From assembly GCA_004143945.1 (NCBI GenBank), contig SEHB01000001.1, forward strand, positions 248,001 to 312,000: a DNA stretch of 64,000 nt, read 5' to 3'. The notes beneath the pieces are model-generated. The model had not been told where the DNA came from. It ran no database searches and saw only the letters and a list, made by a program, of their open reading frames with translations. Within the stretch, counting starts at the first letter, position 1; each line of letters begins with the position of its first letter. The position numbers were made by a program, and so were the translations under genes. Positions 45,020 to 53,237 of the stretch are shown in pieces. This DNA is from Lysobacteraceae bacterium. GTDB lineage: Bacteria > Pseudomonadota > Gammaproteobacteria > Xanthomonadales > Rhodanobacteraceae.

Positions 45020-46813
45020 TCAGCGGATGCGCGGCTCCGGCGCATCCGGAGGCGGGCGCAGGCGGCAGGCCGGGCGGCGCGGATCGTCGCCGCAGCCGGC
45101 ACCGGGCCGGGGCGCGGGATCGCCGGTCGCGAGTTCGACCACGTAACCCGTACCCGATCCGCTGATGTCGAGGCGCCATCCCCCCAGATAGGTGTCCTCG
45201 TCGCTGCCGTTGCGGCGGGTCCAGTCGATGACCTCGAGTTGCGCGCCGGCAGGCTCGACCACTTCGATTCGCAACGCGCCGGCCTGGGCACGCTGGCCGT
45301 CGACGATCGGCCGTTGCGGCGTGTTGACCTGGAACACCGCGCGCGTGCCGGGTCCGAGTGCGAAGCGGTCCTCGACGCGCAGCCGGCCCGCCACGAAATC
45401 GAGCGTGCGAAGCCAGTGCTGCACGGCGGGCGCCCCGGCGTAGGCCGGCGTCAGGTCGGCCTCGGCGTGCACGTCGCCGCCGTCGCCGGCGACGATGTCG
45501 AGCACGGACGTCGTGCCTTCGCGTTGCGGCACGAGTGCGCCGGACTGCTCGAAGCGCACGAGGTTGTGACCGTCGGTCTGCTGGCGGATCCCGCTGCGGG
45601 TCCAGATGTTTTCGGTCACTGCGAGCCACTCGCCGCGGTACAGCGTGAACGCGCCCTGGTCCTGGTGCGCATGGCTCTGCAGGTAGGGGCCGGCCGAAAA
45701 CTGCAGCCAGGTCGCGTCGATCCCCCAATCCGTGCGCGCGAACAGCTGCCCGGTGCCGGGTGCATGGTGGATCAGCGAGGTGGGCGGCGTGCCGCCGCTG
45801 CCCGCATCGAGCAGGTCTTCGCGCAGGTTGAATCCGCTCTGCATCGACGGATTGACGATCGCATGCAGCCACCACGACGCGGCGCTGCGTGCGGCGTCGT
45901 CGCGCGTGAGCGCGCGTGCCTGCAGCAGCAGGGCGCGGTGGTAGTCGTAGAGCACCGGCTCCGAGACGCGCGCCTGGTCGCCGATCGCCGCGGTGCGGTC
46001 GCGCGTGGGCACGGTCGCATGGATCCACCAGTCGATGCTGTCCGCGAGATGCGCGTTCGCATTCGCGAGGTCGGGATGACCCGGACGCGCATCGCGCCAC
46101 ACGCGGTACAGCTCGAACAGCTTGCGGTGCGACAGGCCGTAGGCCGTGCCTTCCTGGCTGCCGCCTCCTGTGATGGCGCCGACGGTCGCGACGACCGCGG
46201 GCCACTTCGCATCCTCGAGCAGCTGCAGCCAACCGGCATCGTCGGTCGCGAGCGCCCAGTACATCGTCGCCTCGATGAAACTGTAGTGGTAGTTGTTGGC
46301 CGGGTCGTCGATACCCCAGCCCGACCACGGTTGCGGCGTGCCGTTCCAGTGCGCCTGCCCGGGGTTCCAGATGTTCCAGACGGTCTGCGAGGCGTAGCGG
46401 CCCCAGCGCTCGCGCTGCGATGCGCTCACGGCGTCCGCGCACCAGTCGAGCACGAGCGCGACGTCGCGGATCATCGGGCCGGCCTGCAGGTAGGAATCGG
46501 CCGCGACTTCGGGTCGCTCGCCGAGCGCGATCGCGCGTTCGGCATCGGCGACCTGGCGTTCCGCCCACTCGACCGCGAGCGTCGCGTAGGCCGGCTCGCC
46601 GCTCAGGCGCCAGGCATAGGCCGCATCGGTCGCGGAGAAGCTGTAGCCTGGCTCGCCGGCGAGTGCCGCATCGACCCAGGCGATGAAGCGCCGGTACGGT
46701 TCGGACTGGTGGTCCACATAGCCGAGGTCGATCGCGATCGCGGCGCTGGAAGGCGAGGTCGGCGTGAACGACGCAAGCAGCATCGCGATCGCGAGCAGCA
46801 TGAGGCGCGACAT
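45020..46813 (-). CDS. Secreted heparinase II/III-like polysaccharide lyase
   Basis: A 597-residue exported protein with a signal peptide (LMLLAIAMLLASF...). An all-helical toroid-like region (about 30-370) carries WNIWNPGQAHWNGTPQPWSG and NYHYSFIEATMYWALAT. A C-terminal beta domain starts at LQSHAHQDQGAFTLYRGEWLAV, the conserved His-rich segment of heparinase II/III and alginate-lyase-like enzymes. The extreme C-terminus is Arg/Pro-rich. Substrate unknown; no uptake or sugar-acid genes are adjacent. Start chosen at 46813 where GAGGA precedes the ATG. Confidence 0.8.
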   Translation of the reverse strand: MSRLMLLAIAMLLASFTPTSPSSAAIAIDLGYVDHQSEPYRRFIAWVDAALAGEPGYSFSATDAAYAWRLSGEPAYATLAVEWAERQVADAERAIALGERPEVAADSYLQAGPMIRDVALVLDWCADAVSASQRERWGRYASQTVWNIWNPGQAHWNGTPQPWSGWGIDDPANNYHYSFIEATMYWALATDDAGWLQLLEDAKWPAVVATVGAITGGGSQEGTAYGLSHRKLFELYRVWRDARPGHPDLANANAHLADSIDWWIHATVPTRDRTAAIGDQARVSEPVLYDYHRALLLQARALTRDDAARSAASWWLHAIVNPSMQSGFNLREDLLDAGSGGTPPTSLIHHAPGTGQLFARTDWGIDATWLQFSAGPYLQSHAHQDQGAFTLYRGEWLAVTENIWTRSGIRQQTDGHNLVRFEQSGALVPQREGTTSVLDIVAGDGGDVHAEADLTPAYAGAPAVQHWLRTLDFVAGRLRVEDRFALGPGTRAVFQVNTPQRPIVDGQRAQAGALRIEVVEPAGAQLEVIDWTRRNGSDEDTYLGGWRLDISGSGTGYVVELATGDPAPRPGAGCGDDPRRPACRLRPPPDAPEPRIR

Positions 46814-46878
46814 CGGCAGGGTCCTCGGCGTCGACTGCGCCATGCTACGCCCAAAGCGCGTGCCGCGCCGAGGCGCGC

Positions 46879-47634
46879 TCAGTCGACGTAGCCGACCACC
46901 ATCACGCGCTTGCCGTGCAGCAATTGCTCATACGCGTCCGCGGGCGGCGGCAACACCTCGACGCGCGCGAAGCCGACCTTGCGCATGATCCACAGCAGTG
47001 CCTCGACGCTCGGCACGAGGCAGATCCCGGTGGTGCTGGCTTCGGGTCCGTGGGTATCGTCGGTTTCGTCGATGATGCCGAACGAGCCCTTGAGCGGGCG
47101 CACGAAGCGGTAGCTGCCGTAGTCGACCATGCCACTGAGACCCGGCACCACCTGGGTTTCGACGACGCAGGCATTGCGAGAGAGCGCACGCGCCTGGCGC
47201 AGTGCGCCGACCGGGTTCTCGAGGTGGTAGATCAGGCCGAGCATCAGCACGAGGTCGAAGCGCCCCGTGCGCGCGGCATCCAGCGCGTGCACGTCGGACC
47301 GCTCGACGCGCAGCTGCGCCAGTTGCAGCGCATCGCGGATCAGCGTGGTATCGGCGACGTGCTCCGCGCGCGCGTCGACCGCGAGCACGTCGTCGGCATT
47401 CCAGCCCGCGAGCTTGGTCGCGAACCAGCCCTGATGGCAGGCGATGTCGATCGCGGTGCGGCCGGCCAGCGTGCCGCCGAAATGGGCGTCGATGACCTGC
47501 TGCAGCATCGCAAGGCGCGTCTCGTGGATCGAATCGAGCGCGCCGTCGTCGTAGGTCGACGTGACCTTCCCGCTCGGCAGGGTGAAGCGGTAGAACCAGG
47601 TCTTGTCGAGGATGCGTTGTTCGATGGCGCTCAT
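46879..47634 (-). CDS. SAM-dependent methyltransferase, CmoB-like (DUF1698)
   Basis: A 251-residue class I methyltransferase of the DUF1698 group. Motifs are AIDIACHQGWFATKLAGW (motif I), VLAVDARAEHVADTTLI, FDLVLMLGLIYHLENPVGALRQ, and the C-terminal FGIIDETDDTHGPEASTTGICLVPSVEALLWIMRKVGF. It resembles CmoB over the core but is shorter and lacks the N-terminal part, so tRNA carboxymethylation is not implied. The target is unknown. Confidence 0.85.
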   Translation of the reverse strand: MSAIEQRILDKTWFYRFTLPSGKVTSTYDDGALDSIHETRLAMLQQVIDAHFGGTLAGRTAIDIACHQGWFATKLAGWNADDVLAVDARAEHVADTTLIRDALQLAQLRVERSDVHALDAARTGRFDLVLMLGLIYHLENPVGALRQARALSRNACVVETQVVPGLSGMVDYGSYRFVRPLKGSFGIIDETDDTHGPEASTTGICLVPSVEALLWIMRKVGFARVEVLPPPADAYEQLLHGKRVMVVGYVD

Positions 47635-47694
47635 GCGTCGCGGCCCGGCAGGCAAACCGCGATTCTAGCCGAGCCCCGCGGCCATGGACGACCG

Positions 47695-48483
47695 TCAGCG
47701 CGCGGGCTGCAGGCGCGCGCTGCGCGGCGCGAGCCCGAGCGCCTTGCGGTAGCGCGCATACAGGACCTCGACCTTGGCCACGTATTCGCGCGTTTCGGGC
47801 CAGGGCGGCACGCCGCCGTGCTGCGTGACCGCGCCGATGCCCGCGTTGTAGGCCGCGGCCACCAGCACCAGGTCGCCGCCGTACTGCGCTTCGAGCCAGG
47901 CGAGGTGCCGCGCACCGCCCATGATCGATTGCGCCGCATCGAACGGATCGGCGACTCCGAGTTCGCGCGCGACCTCGGGCATCAGTTGCATCACGCCCAT
48001 CGCGCCCTTGTCGGAGACCGCCTTCGGATCGTAGGCGCTCTCGGCGTGCGCGATCGCGCGCAGCCAGGCTTCGTCGACCTTCGTGCGGCGCGCGGCGGCC
48101 TTGAACTCGCGCTTGAACTCCGAGGTGCGCGCGGCGCCGATGCGGCCGAGGCCGGCGTGCGCGGGCGAGCCGGGTGGCGTCTTCACCGCGAACGCGAGCA
48201 CCGGCGTGGAACCCGGCAAATTGCGCGTGCTGTAGACCGTGCGGCCATCCTGCTCGCGCTGGTACAGCGTGCCCTCGAACTCGCCGAGGGATCCCCAGAG
48301 GTTCGGCAGCGCGGCGGCGCCGTCGTCGAGCTCCTTCGCGCTGCAGGTCGAACCCGGCTCGGGCGCGGTCGCGAGACTCACGGTGCCATCGCGCAGGCAA
48401 CGCCACACCGTGCGCGCCTGCACCTCCCGCGCCGCCGGGAGCAGCGCCATCGCGATCGCGAGCCAGGCGATCACGCGCATCAT
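47695..48483 (-). CDS. Lytic transglycosylase (Slt family) with DUF4124-like N-terminus
   Basis: A 262-residue exported enzyme that cleaves peptidoglycan glycan strands. The signal peptide (about 1-24) is followed by a short DUF4124-like segment (TVWRCLRDGTVSLATAPEPGSTC). The Slt domain (about 125-245) has the catalytic Glu in AIAHAESAYDPKAVSDKGAMGVMQLMP and AAYNAGIGAV. Two adjacent ATGs (48483 and 48480) are possible. Monocistronic. Confidence 0.92.
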   Translation of the reverse strand: MMRVIAWLAIAMALLPAAREVQARTVWRCLRDGTVSLATAPEPGSTCSAKELDDGAAALPNLWGSLGEFEGTLYQREQDGRTVYSTRNLPGSTPVLAFAVKTPPGSPAHAGLGRIGAARTSEFKREFKAAARRTKVDEAWLRAIAHAESAYDPKAVSDKGAMGVMQLMPEVARELGVADPFDAAQSIMGGARHLAWLEAQYGGDLVLVAAAYNAGIGAVTQHGGVPPWPETREYVAKVEVLYARYRKALGLAPRSARLQPAR

Positions 48484-48657
48484 CGAATCCGGCGCCTGCG
48501 CGCAGCCCGGCAAGACACGGGCTGAAACACGGTGCACACCGGGAACACGAAGGGAAGACGCGTCAATGCAGCGGCTTCAAGGAACGTGCCTTGCCCTTCC
48601 CGGGGTTGTCGATGTACTCCGTGTCTCAATCTCGTGGCCTGGACTTGGCAGCGGTGC
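48484..48657. other. Gap between lytic transglycosylase and RND genes
   Basis: 174 bases between two minus-strand genes. I see no gene, no clear terminator with a T tract and no repeat. It should hold the promoter of the transglycosylase gene. Confidence 0.4.
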
Positions 48658-51600
48658 TCAGCGCAACGCCGCCGGCGGCGCGTCGCCGTCGAGCTTGTCG
48701 CCGAGCAGTCGCCGCACCACGACGTAGAACACCGGGATCAGCAGCAGCCCGAGGAAGGTCGCGAACAGCATGCCGCCGATCACGCCGGTGCCGATCGCGT
48801 GGCGCGCGTTGGCGCCTGCTCCGGTCGAGATCGCGAGCGGGAACACGCCCATGATGAAGGCGAACGAGGTCATCAGGATCGGCCGCAGGCGCAGCCGTGC
48901 GGCGTCGACGACCGCTTCGCGCAGGTTGCGCCCGGCCTTCTGCTCGGCCACCGCGAACTCGACGATGAGGATCGCGTTCTTGGCCGCGAGGCCGATGATC
49001 GTGATCAGGCCGATCTTGAAGTAGATGTCGTTCGGCAAGCCGCGCGCGAGCGAGGCGACCACCGCGCCGAGGATGCCGAGCGGCACGACCAGCAGCACCG
49101 CGGCGGGGATCGACCAGCTCTCGTAGAGCGCGGCGAGGCAGAGGAACACGACGACGATCGACAGCACGAGCAGCAGCGTCGCCGCGTTGCCCGACAGGAT
49201 TTCCTGGTAGGACTGCCCGGTCCAGTCGGTGCCGAAGCCCTGCGGCAGGTCCTCGCGCACGATGCGTTCGATCGAGGCCATCGCCTCGCCCGAACTGTGC
49301 CCGGGCGCCTGCGAACCGACGATCTGGATCGCCGAGTAGCCGTTGTAGCGCGTCAGCGAGGGCGGGCCCGTGAACCAGTCGGGCTTGACCACGTTCGCGA
49401 TCGGGATCATCTGCGGCGTCCCGTCCGGCAGCAGTGTCGCCGACGGCGTGTAGATGTGCTGGAGCGCATCGAGCCCCATGCGGAACCGAGATTCGGCCTG
49501 CATCGTGACGCGCTTGATGCGGCCGCCCGAGATGAAGTCGTTGACGTAGACCGGGGCGAACATCAATTGGACCGCGCTGTAGATGTCGCTGATCGACACG
49601 CCCATCGACTGTGCCTGCACGCGATCGACCTCGAGCCGCAGCTGCGCCGAATCGGCCAGCGTGTTCGGACGCACGCCGGTCAGCGCGGGATCCTTCGAGG
49701 CGGCCGCCAGCAGCGAGTCGCGTGCGCCGGCGAGTGCGCTGCGCCCGGCGCCGGAGCGGTCCTGCAGGTACATGTCGAAACCGCCGAACTGGCTGAGGCC
49801 GCTGACTGTCGGCAGGTTGACCACGAAGATCTGCGCATCGCGCAAAGCCTGCAGCGACTTGTTCGAGCGCTGGATGAATTCCATCGCGGTGCCGTCGCGC
49901 TGGTCCCAGGGCTTGAGCCGGATGAAGGCCATGCCGACGTTCTCGCCCTGGCCGATGAAGCTGAATCCCGCGACCGCCATCATGGAATCGAACGCAGGGT
50001 CGTCGTCGAGCGTGGCGCGCACGTCGGCCATCACGAGCTTGGTGCGTTGCAGGGTCGCTCCGGACGGCAACTGCACGATCGCGAGCGCGTAGCCCTGGTC
50101 TTCCTCGGGCAGGAAGCTGCCGGGCATGCGCGTGAACAGGAAGCCGCACAGCACCACCACCGCGATGAACGCGATCATCCAGCGCGGCGCATGGCGGATC
50201 GCGCTGCCGACGTGCCCGACATAGGTCCTGCTGACGCGATCGAACGCGCGGTTGAACCAGCGGAACACGACATTGTGCGCATCGTGGCCGGTGGGCTTGA
50301 GCATCGTGGCGCAGAGCGCGGGTGTGAAACCGAGCGCGAGGAAGGCCGAGAAGCCCATCGCGACCGCGATCGTGATCGCGAACTGCTTGTAGATCGCGCC
50401 TGCGGTGCCGCCCTGCAGCGCGCTCGGGATGAACACGGCCGCGAGCACGACGGTGATCGCGACCACCGCGCCGCTGATCTGGCCCATCGCCTTGCGCGTC
50501 GCCTCCTTCGGCGACAGCCCTTCCTCGGACATGATGCGCTCGACGTTCTCGATCACGACGATCGCATCGTCGACGACGATGCCGATCGCGAGCACCATGC
50601 CGAACAGCGTGAGCTGGTTGATCGTGAAGCCGATCGCGAGCATGCCGACGAAGGTGCCGAGCAGCGCGACAGGGATCACGAGGGTCGGGATCAGCGTCGC
50701 GCGGAAGTTCTGCAGGAACACCAGCATCACGAGGAACACCAGCACCACCGCTTCGGCGAGGGTCTTGGCGACCTCCTGGATCGAGACCTTGACGAAGGTG
50801 GTCGAGTCGAACGGCGAGAACCAGCTCACGCCTTCGGGGAAGCTCGGTGCGATCTCGTCCATGCGTGCGCGCACGAGTTCGGCCACGTTGAGCGCGTTGG
50901 CGCCCGGCAGCAGCTGGATCGCGAACGCGCCGGTCGGCATGCCGTTGAACTGGGTGTCGAAGCCGTAGGACTGCGCACCGAGCGAGACCTGGGCGACGTC
51001 GCGCAGGCGCACCGTCGTGCCATCGCGGTCGGCGCGCAGGATGATGTCCTCGAACTGTTCCGGCGAGCTGAATCGACCCTCGGCCGATACCGTCGCCGTG
51101 AATCCCTGGCCCGGTTGCGCCGGTTCGCCGCCGATCGTGCCGGCCGCGAACTGCACGTTCTGCGAACGCACCGCGGCGAGCACCTGGCTCGCCGACAGGC
51201 CGTAGCCGTGCAGCTTGTCGGGATCGAGCCAGATGTTCATCGCGTACTCGGACCCGAACTGCTGGGTCGAGCCGACGCCCGGGATGCGCGAGATCTGTTC
51301 GAGCACGCGCGAGCCGACGAGGTCGTTGAGCGCGGCGCGATCGATCGCCGGATTCTCGGAGCGCAACGCGACGACCATCAGGAACCCCGCGTTCGCCTTC
51401 GCGACCACCACGCCCTGCTGCACGACTTCGGTCGGCAGGCGCGGCGTCGCCAGCGCGACCTTGTTCTGCACCTGCACCTGCGCGATGTCGGCGTCGGTGC
51501 CGGTTTCGAACGTCAGCGTGATCGAGGAGCGGCCGCTCGAACTCGAGCTCGAGCTGAAGTAGAGCAGGTGGTCGATGCCGGTCAGCTGCTGTTCGATGAC

Positions 51601-51789
51601 CTGGGTGACCGCCTTCTCGGTGGTGTCCGCGCTCGCGCCCGGGTAGCTCGCGCCGATCGTCACCTGCGGCGGCACCACGCTCGGATACGACTCGACGCCG
51701 AGGTTGAAGATCGCGATCACGCCCGACAGCGTGATCAGGATCGCGATCACCCAGGCGAAGATCGGGTGGTCGATGAAGAAACGGGACAT
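48658..51789 (-). CDS. RND multidrug efflux transporter (AcrB/MexB type)
   Basis: A 1043-residue proton-driven pump of the hydrophobe/amphiphile efflux family. The start MSRFFIDHPIFAWVIAI is typical, with twelve membrane helices and two large periplasmic loops. Proton-relay residues are visible as Asp407-Asp408 in VVDDAIVVIENVERIM and Lys937 in GLAAKNAILIVEFA. Periplasmic blocks such as GASADTTEKAVTQVIEQQL and SFIGQGENVGMAFIRLKPW also match. It lies nine bases after the adaptor gene. No outer-membrane factor gene is in the window, so it must use one encoded elsewhere. Confidence 0.96.
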   Translation of the reverse strand: MSRFFIDHPIFAWVIAILITLSGVIAIFNLGVESYPSVVPPQVTIGASYPGASADTTEKAVTQVIEQQLTGIDHLLYFSSSSSSSGRSSITLTFETGTDADIAQVQVQNKVALATPRLPTEVVQQGVVVAKANAGFLMVVALRSENPAIDRAALNDLVGSRVLEQISRIPGVGSTQQFGSEYAMNIWLDPDKLHGYGLSASQVLAAVRSQNVQFAAGTIGGEPAQPGQGFTATVSAEGRFSSPEQFEDIILRADRDGTTVRLRDVAQVSLGAQSYGFDTQFNGMPTGAFAIQLLPGANALNVAELVRARMDEIAPSFPEGVSWFSPFDSTTFVKVSIQEVAKTLAEAVVLVFLVMLVFLQNFRATLIPTLVIPVALLGTFVGMLAIGFTINQLTLFGMVLAIGIVVDDAIVVIENVERIMSEEGLSPKEATRKAMGQISGAVVAITVVLAAVFIPSALQGGTAGAIYKQFAITIAVAMGFSAFLALGFTPALCATMLKPTGHDAHNVVFRWFNRAFDRVSRTYVGHVGSAIRHAPRWMIAFIAVVVLCGFLFTRMPGSFLPEEDQGYALAIVQLPSGATLQRTKLVMADVRATLDDDPAFDSMMAVAGFSFIGQGENVGMAFIRLKPWDQRDGTAMEFIQRSNKSLQALRDAQIFVVNLPTVSGLSQFGGFDMYLQDRSGAGRSALAGARDSLLAAASKDPALTGVRPNTLADSAQLRLEVDRVQAQSMGVSISDIYSAVQLMFAPVYVNDFISGGRIKRVTMQAESRFRMGLDALQHIYTPSATLLPDGTPQMIPIANVVKPDWFTGPPSLTRYNGYSAIQIVGSQAPGHSSGEAMASIERIVREDLPQGFGTDWTGQSYQEILSGNAATLLLVLSIVVVFLCLAALYESWSIPAAVLLVVPLGILGAVVASLARGLPNDIYFKIGLITIIGLAAKNAILIVEFAVAEQKAGRNLREAVVDAARLRLRPILMTSFAFIMGVFPLAISTGAGANARHAIGTGVIGGMLFATFLGLLLIPVFYVVVRRLLGDKLDGDAPPAALR

Positions 51790-51798
51790 GGGCGTCTC

Positions 51799-52983
51799 CT
51801 AGCGCGCGCCGGCCGGCGACGGGGCTGGTGGCGCGGGCGCGTCCGGCTGCCACGGCACGGCCTTCGCGGGCTTGCCCGCCTGCACGCGCTGCACGCCCGA
51901 CACCACGACCTGGTCCCCCGCGGCGAGGCCATCACTGACGAGCCAGTGGCCGTCGCGCGATTCGTCTGCCTGGATGCCCTTGCGGGCGACGTTACCGTCG
52001 GCGCCCACCACATAGACGTATGGCCCTTCCGCATCGCGCAGCACCGCGGCCTGCGGCACGCGGAACACGCCGTTCTGCTGGCCGAGCTCGGCCTCGATCG
52101 TGACGTACATGCCGGGCAGCAGCACGCGATCGGGATTCGGGATCTGCGCGCGCAGCCGCACCGCGCCGGTGGCCGGATCGACCGCGGTATCCGAGAAATT
52201 CAGCACGCCCTTGTGCGGGTACGCACTGCCGTCGGGGAGTTCGACCACGACTTCGGCCTGGCCGGCGCCCGCGAGCGTGGCGTGCCCGGCTTCGCGCGCG
52301 CGCCGCATCTTCGCGAGCTCGGCCACGCCCAGCGTGAAGTTCACGTACAGCGGATCGACCTGGTCGATCGTCGTCAGCAGGGTCGCCTCGCCCTGGCCGA
52401 CGAGCGCACCTTCGGTGACTGCCTGCTTGCCCGCGCGCCCGGAGATCGGCGCACGCACGGTCGCGTAGCCGAGATTGATGCGCGCAGCCTGCACGTTCGC
52501 CTTTGCCTGCGCGAGCGCGGCGGATGCGCTGCGTTCCGCCGCCTCGGCGTTGTCCCGGTCGGCGCGCGAGACGAAACCCTTCGGCGCGAGTTCGCGCGCA
52601 CGCTCGGCCGCGACGCGGCTGTTGGCGAAGGTTGCCTGCGCCTGCGCCTGGCTCGCGTTCGCCGCATCCAGCGCGGCCTTCAATGGGGCGGGGTCGATTT
52701 CGAACAGGATGTCGCCTTCGGCGACGTCGGAGCCCTCCTCGTACACGCGCTTCTGCAGTACGCCGGGGACGCGCGCACGCACGTCGGCCGAACGGAACGC
52801 GGACAGGCGACCGACGAGCGAACGTTGCAGCGGCACGCTTTCGGGCTGCACCGCGAGCACGCCGACTTCGGGTGGAGGCGGCGCGGGCGGTGCGTCCTGC
52901 GAGGGCGATTTGCCGCATGCTGCAACGAGGCCGGCGAGCAGAAAGGTGGCGAAGCGAGCGAAGGAGGGGGGCTTCATGGTCAT
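51799..52983 (-). CDS. RND periplasmic adaptor lipoprotein (AcrA/MexA type)
   Basis: A 394-residue membrane fusion protein. The lipobox LVAAC sits at about residues 19-23, followed by a Pro-rich stretch. The body is a lipoyl/hairpin domain (DVRARVPGVLQKRVYEEGSDVAEGDILFEIDP, then a long Ala-rich coiled coil) and a beta-barrel region (GYATVRAPISGRAGKQAVTEGALVG, LPGMYVTIEAELGQ). I start at the ATG at 52983, which has AGGA nearby. It is the first gene of the pump operon, with a dyad over its likely promoter. Confidence 0.94.
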   Translation of the reverse strand: MTMKPPSFARFATFLLAGLVAACGKSPSQDAPPAPPPPEVGVLAVQPESVPLQRSLVGRLSAFRSADVRARVPGVLQKRVYEEGSDVAEGDILFEIDPAPLKAALDAANASQAQAQATFANSRVAAERARELAPKGFVSRADRDNAEAAERSASAALAQAKANVQAARINLGYATVRAPISGRAGKQAVTEGALVGQGEATLLTTIDQVDPLYVNFTLGVAELAKMRRAREAGHATLAGAGQAEVVVELPDGSAYPHKGVLNFSDTAVDPATGAVRLRAQIPNPDRVLLPGMYVTIEAELGQQNGVFRVPQAAVLRDAEGPYVYVVGADGNVARKGIQADESRDGHWLVSDGLAAGDQVVVSGVQRVQAGKPAKAVPWQPDAPAPPAPSPAGAR

Positions 52984-53052
52984 CACGTCCTGTCTGCGAT
53001 CGGCGGCGTCGCGCACGCGCAAGCCATCGATGCGGCATTGTCCGCCCGACGG

Positions 53053-53084
53053 CTGTACCGCACCCACTATACCGATGGGTACAG
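53053..53084. promoter_or_regulatory. Dyad over the likely promoter of the RND operon
   Basis: CTGTACC at 53053-53059 is an exact inverted copy of GGTACAG at 53078-53084. The centre of the dyad coincides with ACTATA, which read on the minus strand is TATAGT, a good -10 element for the pump operon. This is where a TetR- or MarR-type repressor would sit, but no such regulator gene is adjacent. Confidence 0.55.
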
Positions 53085-53237
53085 GAATGAACCCCGGTCG
53101 AAAGTCATGCGCCGCGACGGTTCCGACGCGATCGCGCGAGCGCACGCACGCGATGCAGCAGGCGCGTTCGGTGGATTCCCCCGAGGGCGCGGCGTATCCT
53201 TGGCGGTCCCCATCAGCCCACGAATCCGGACCCATTC

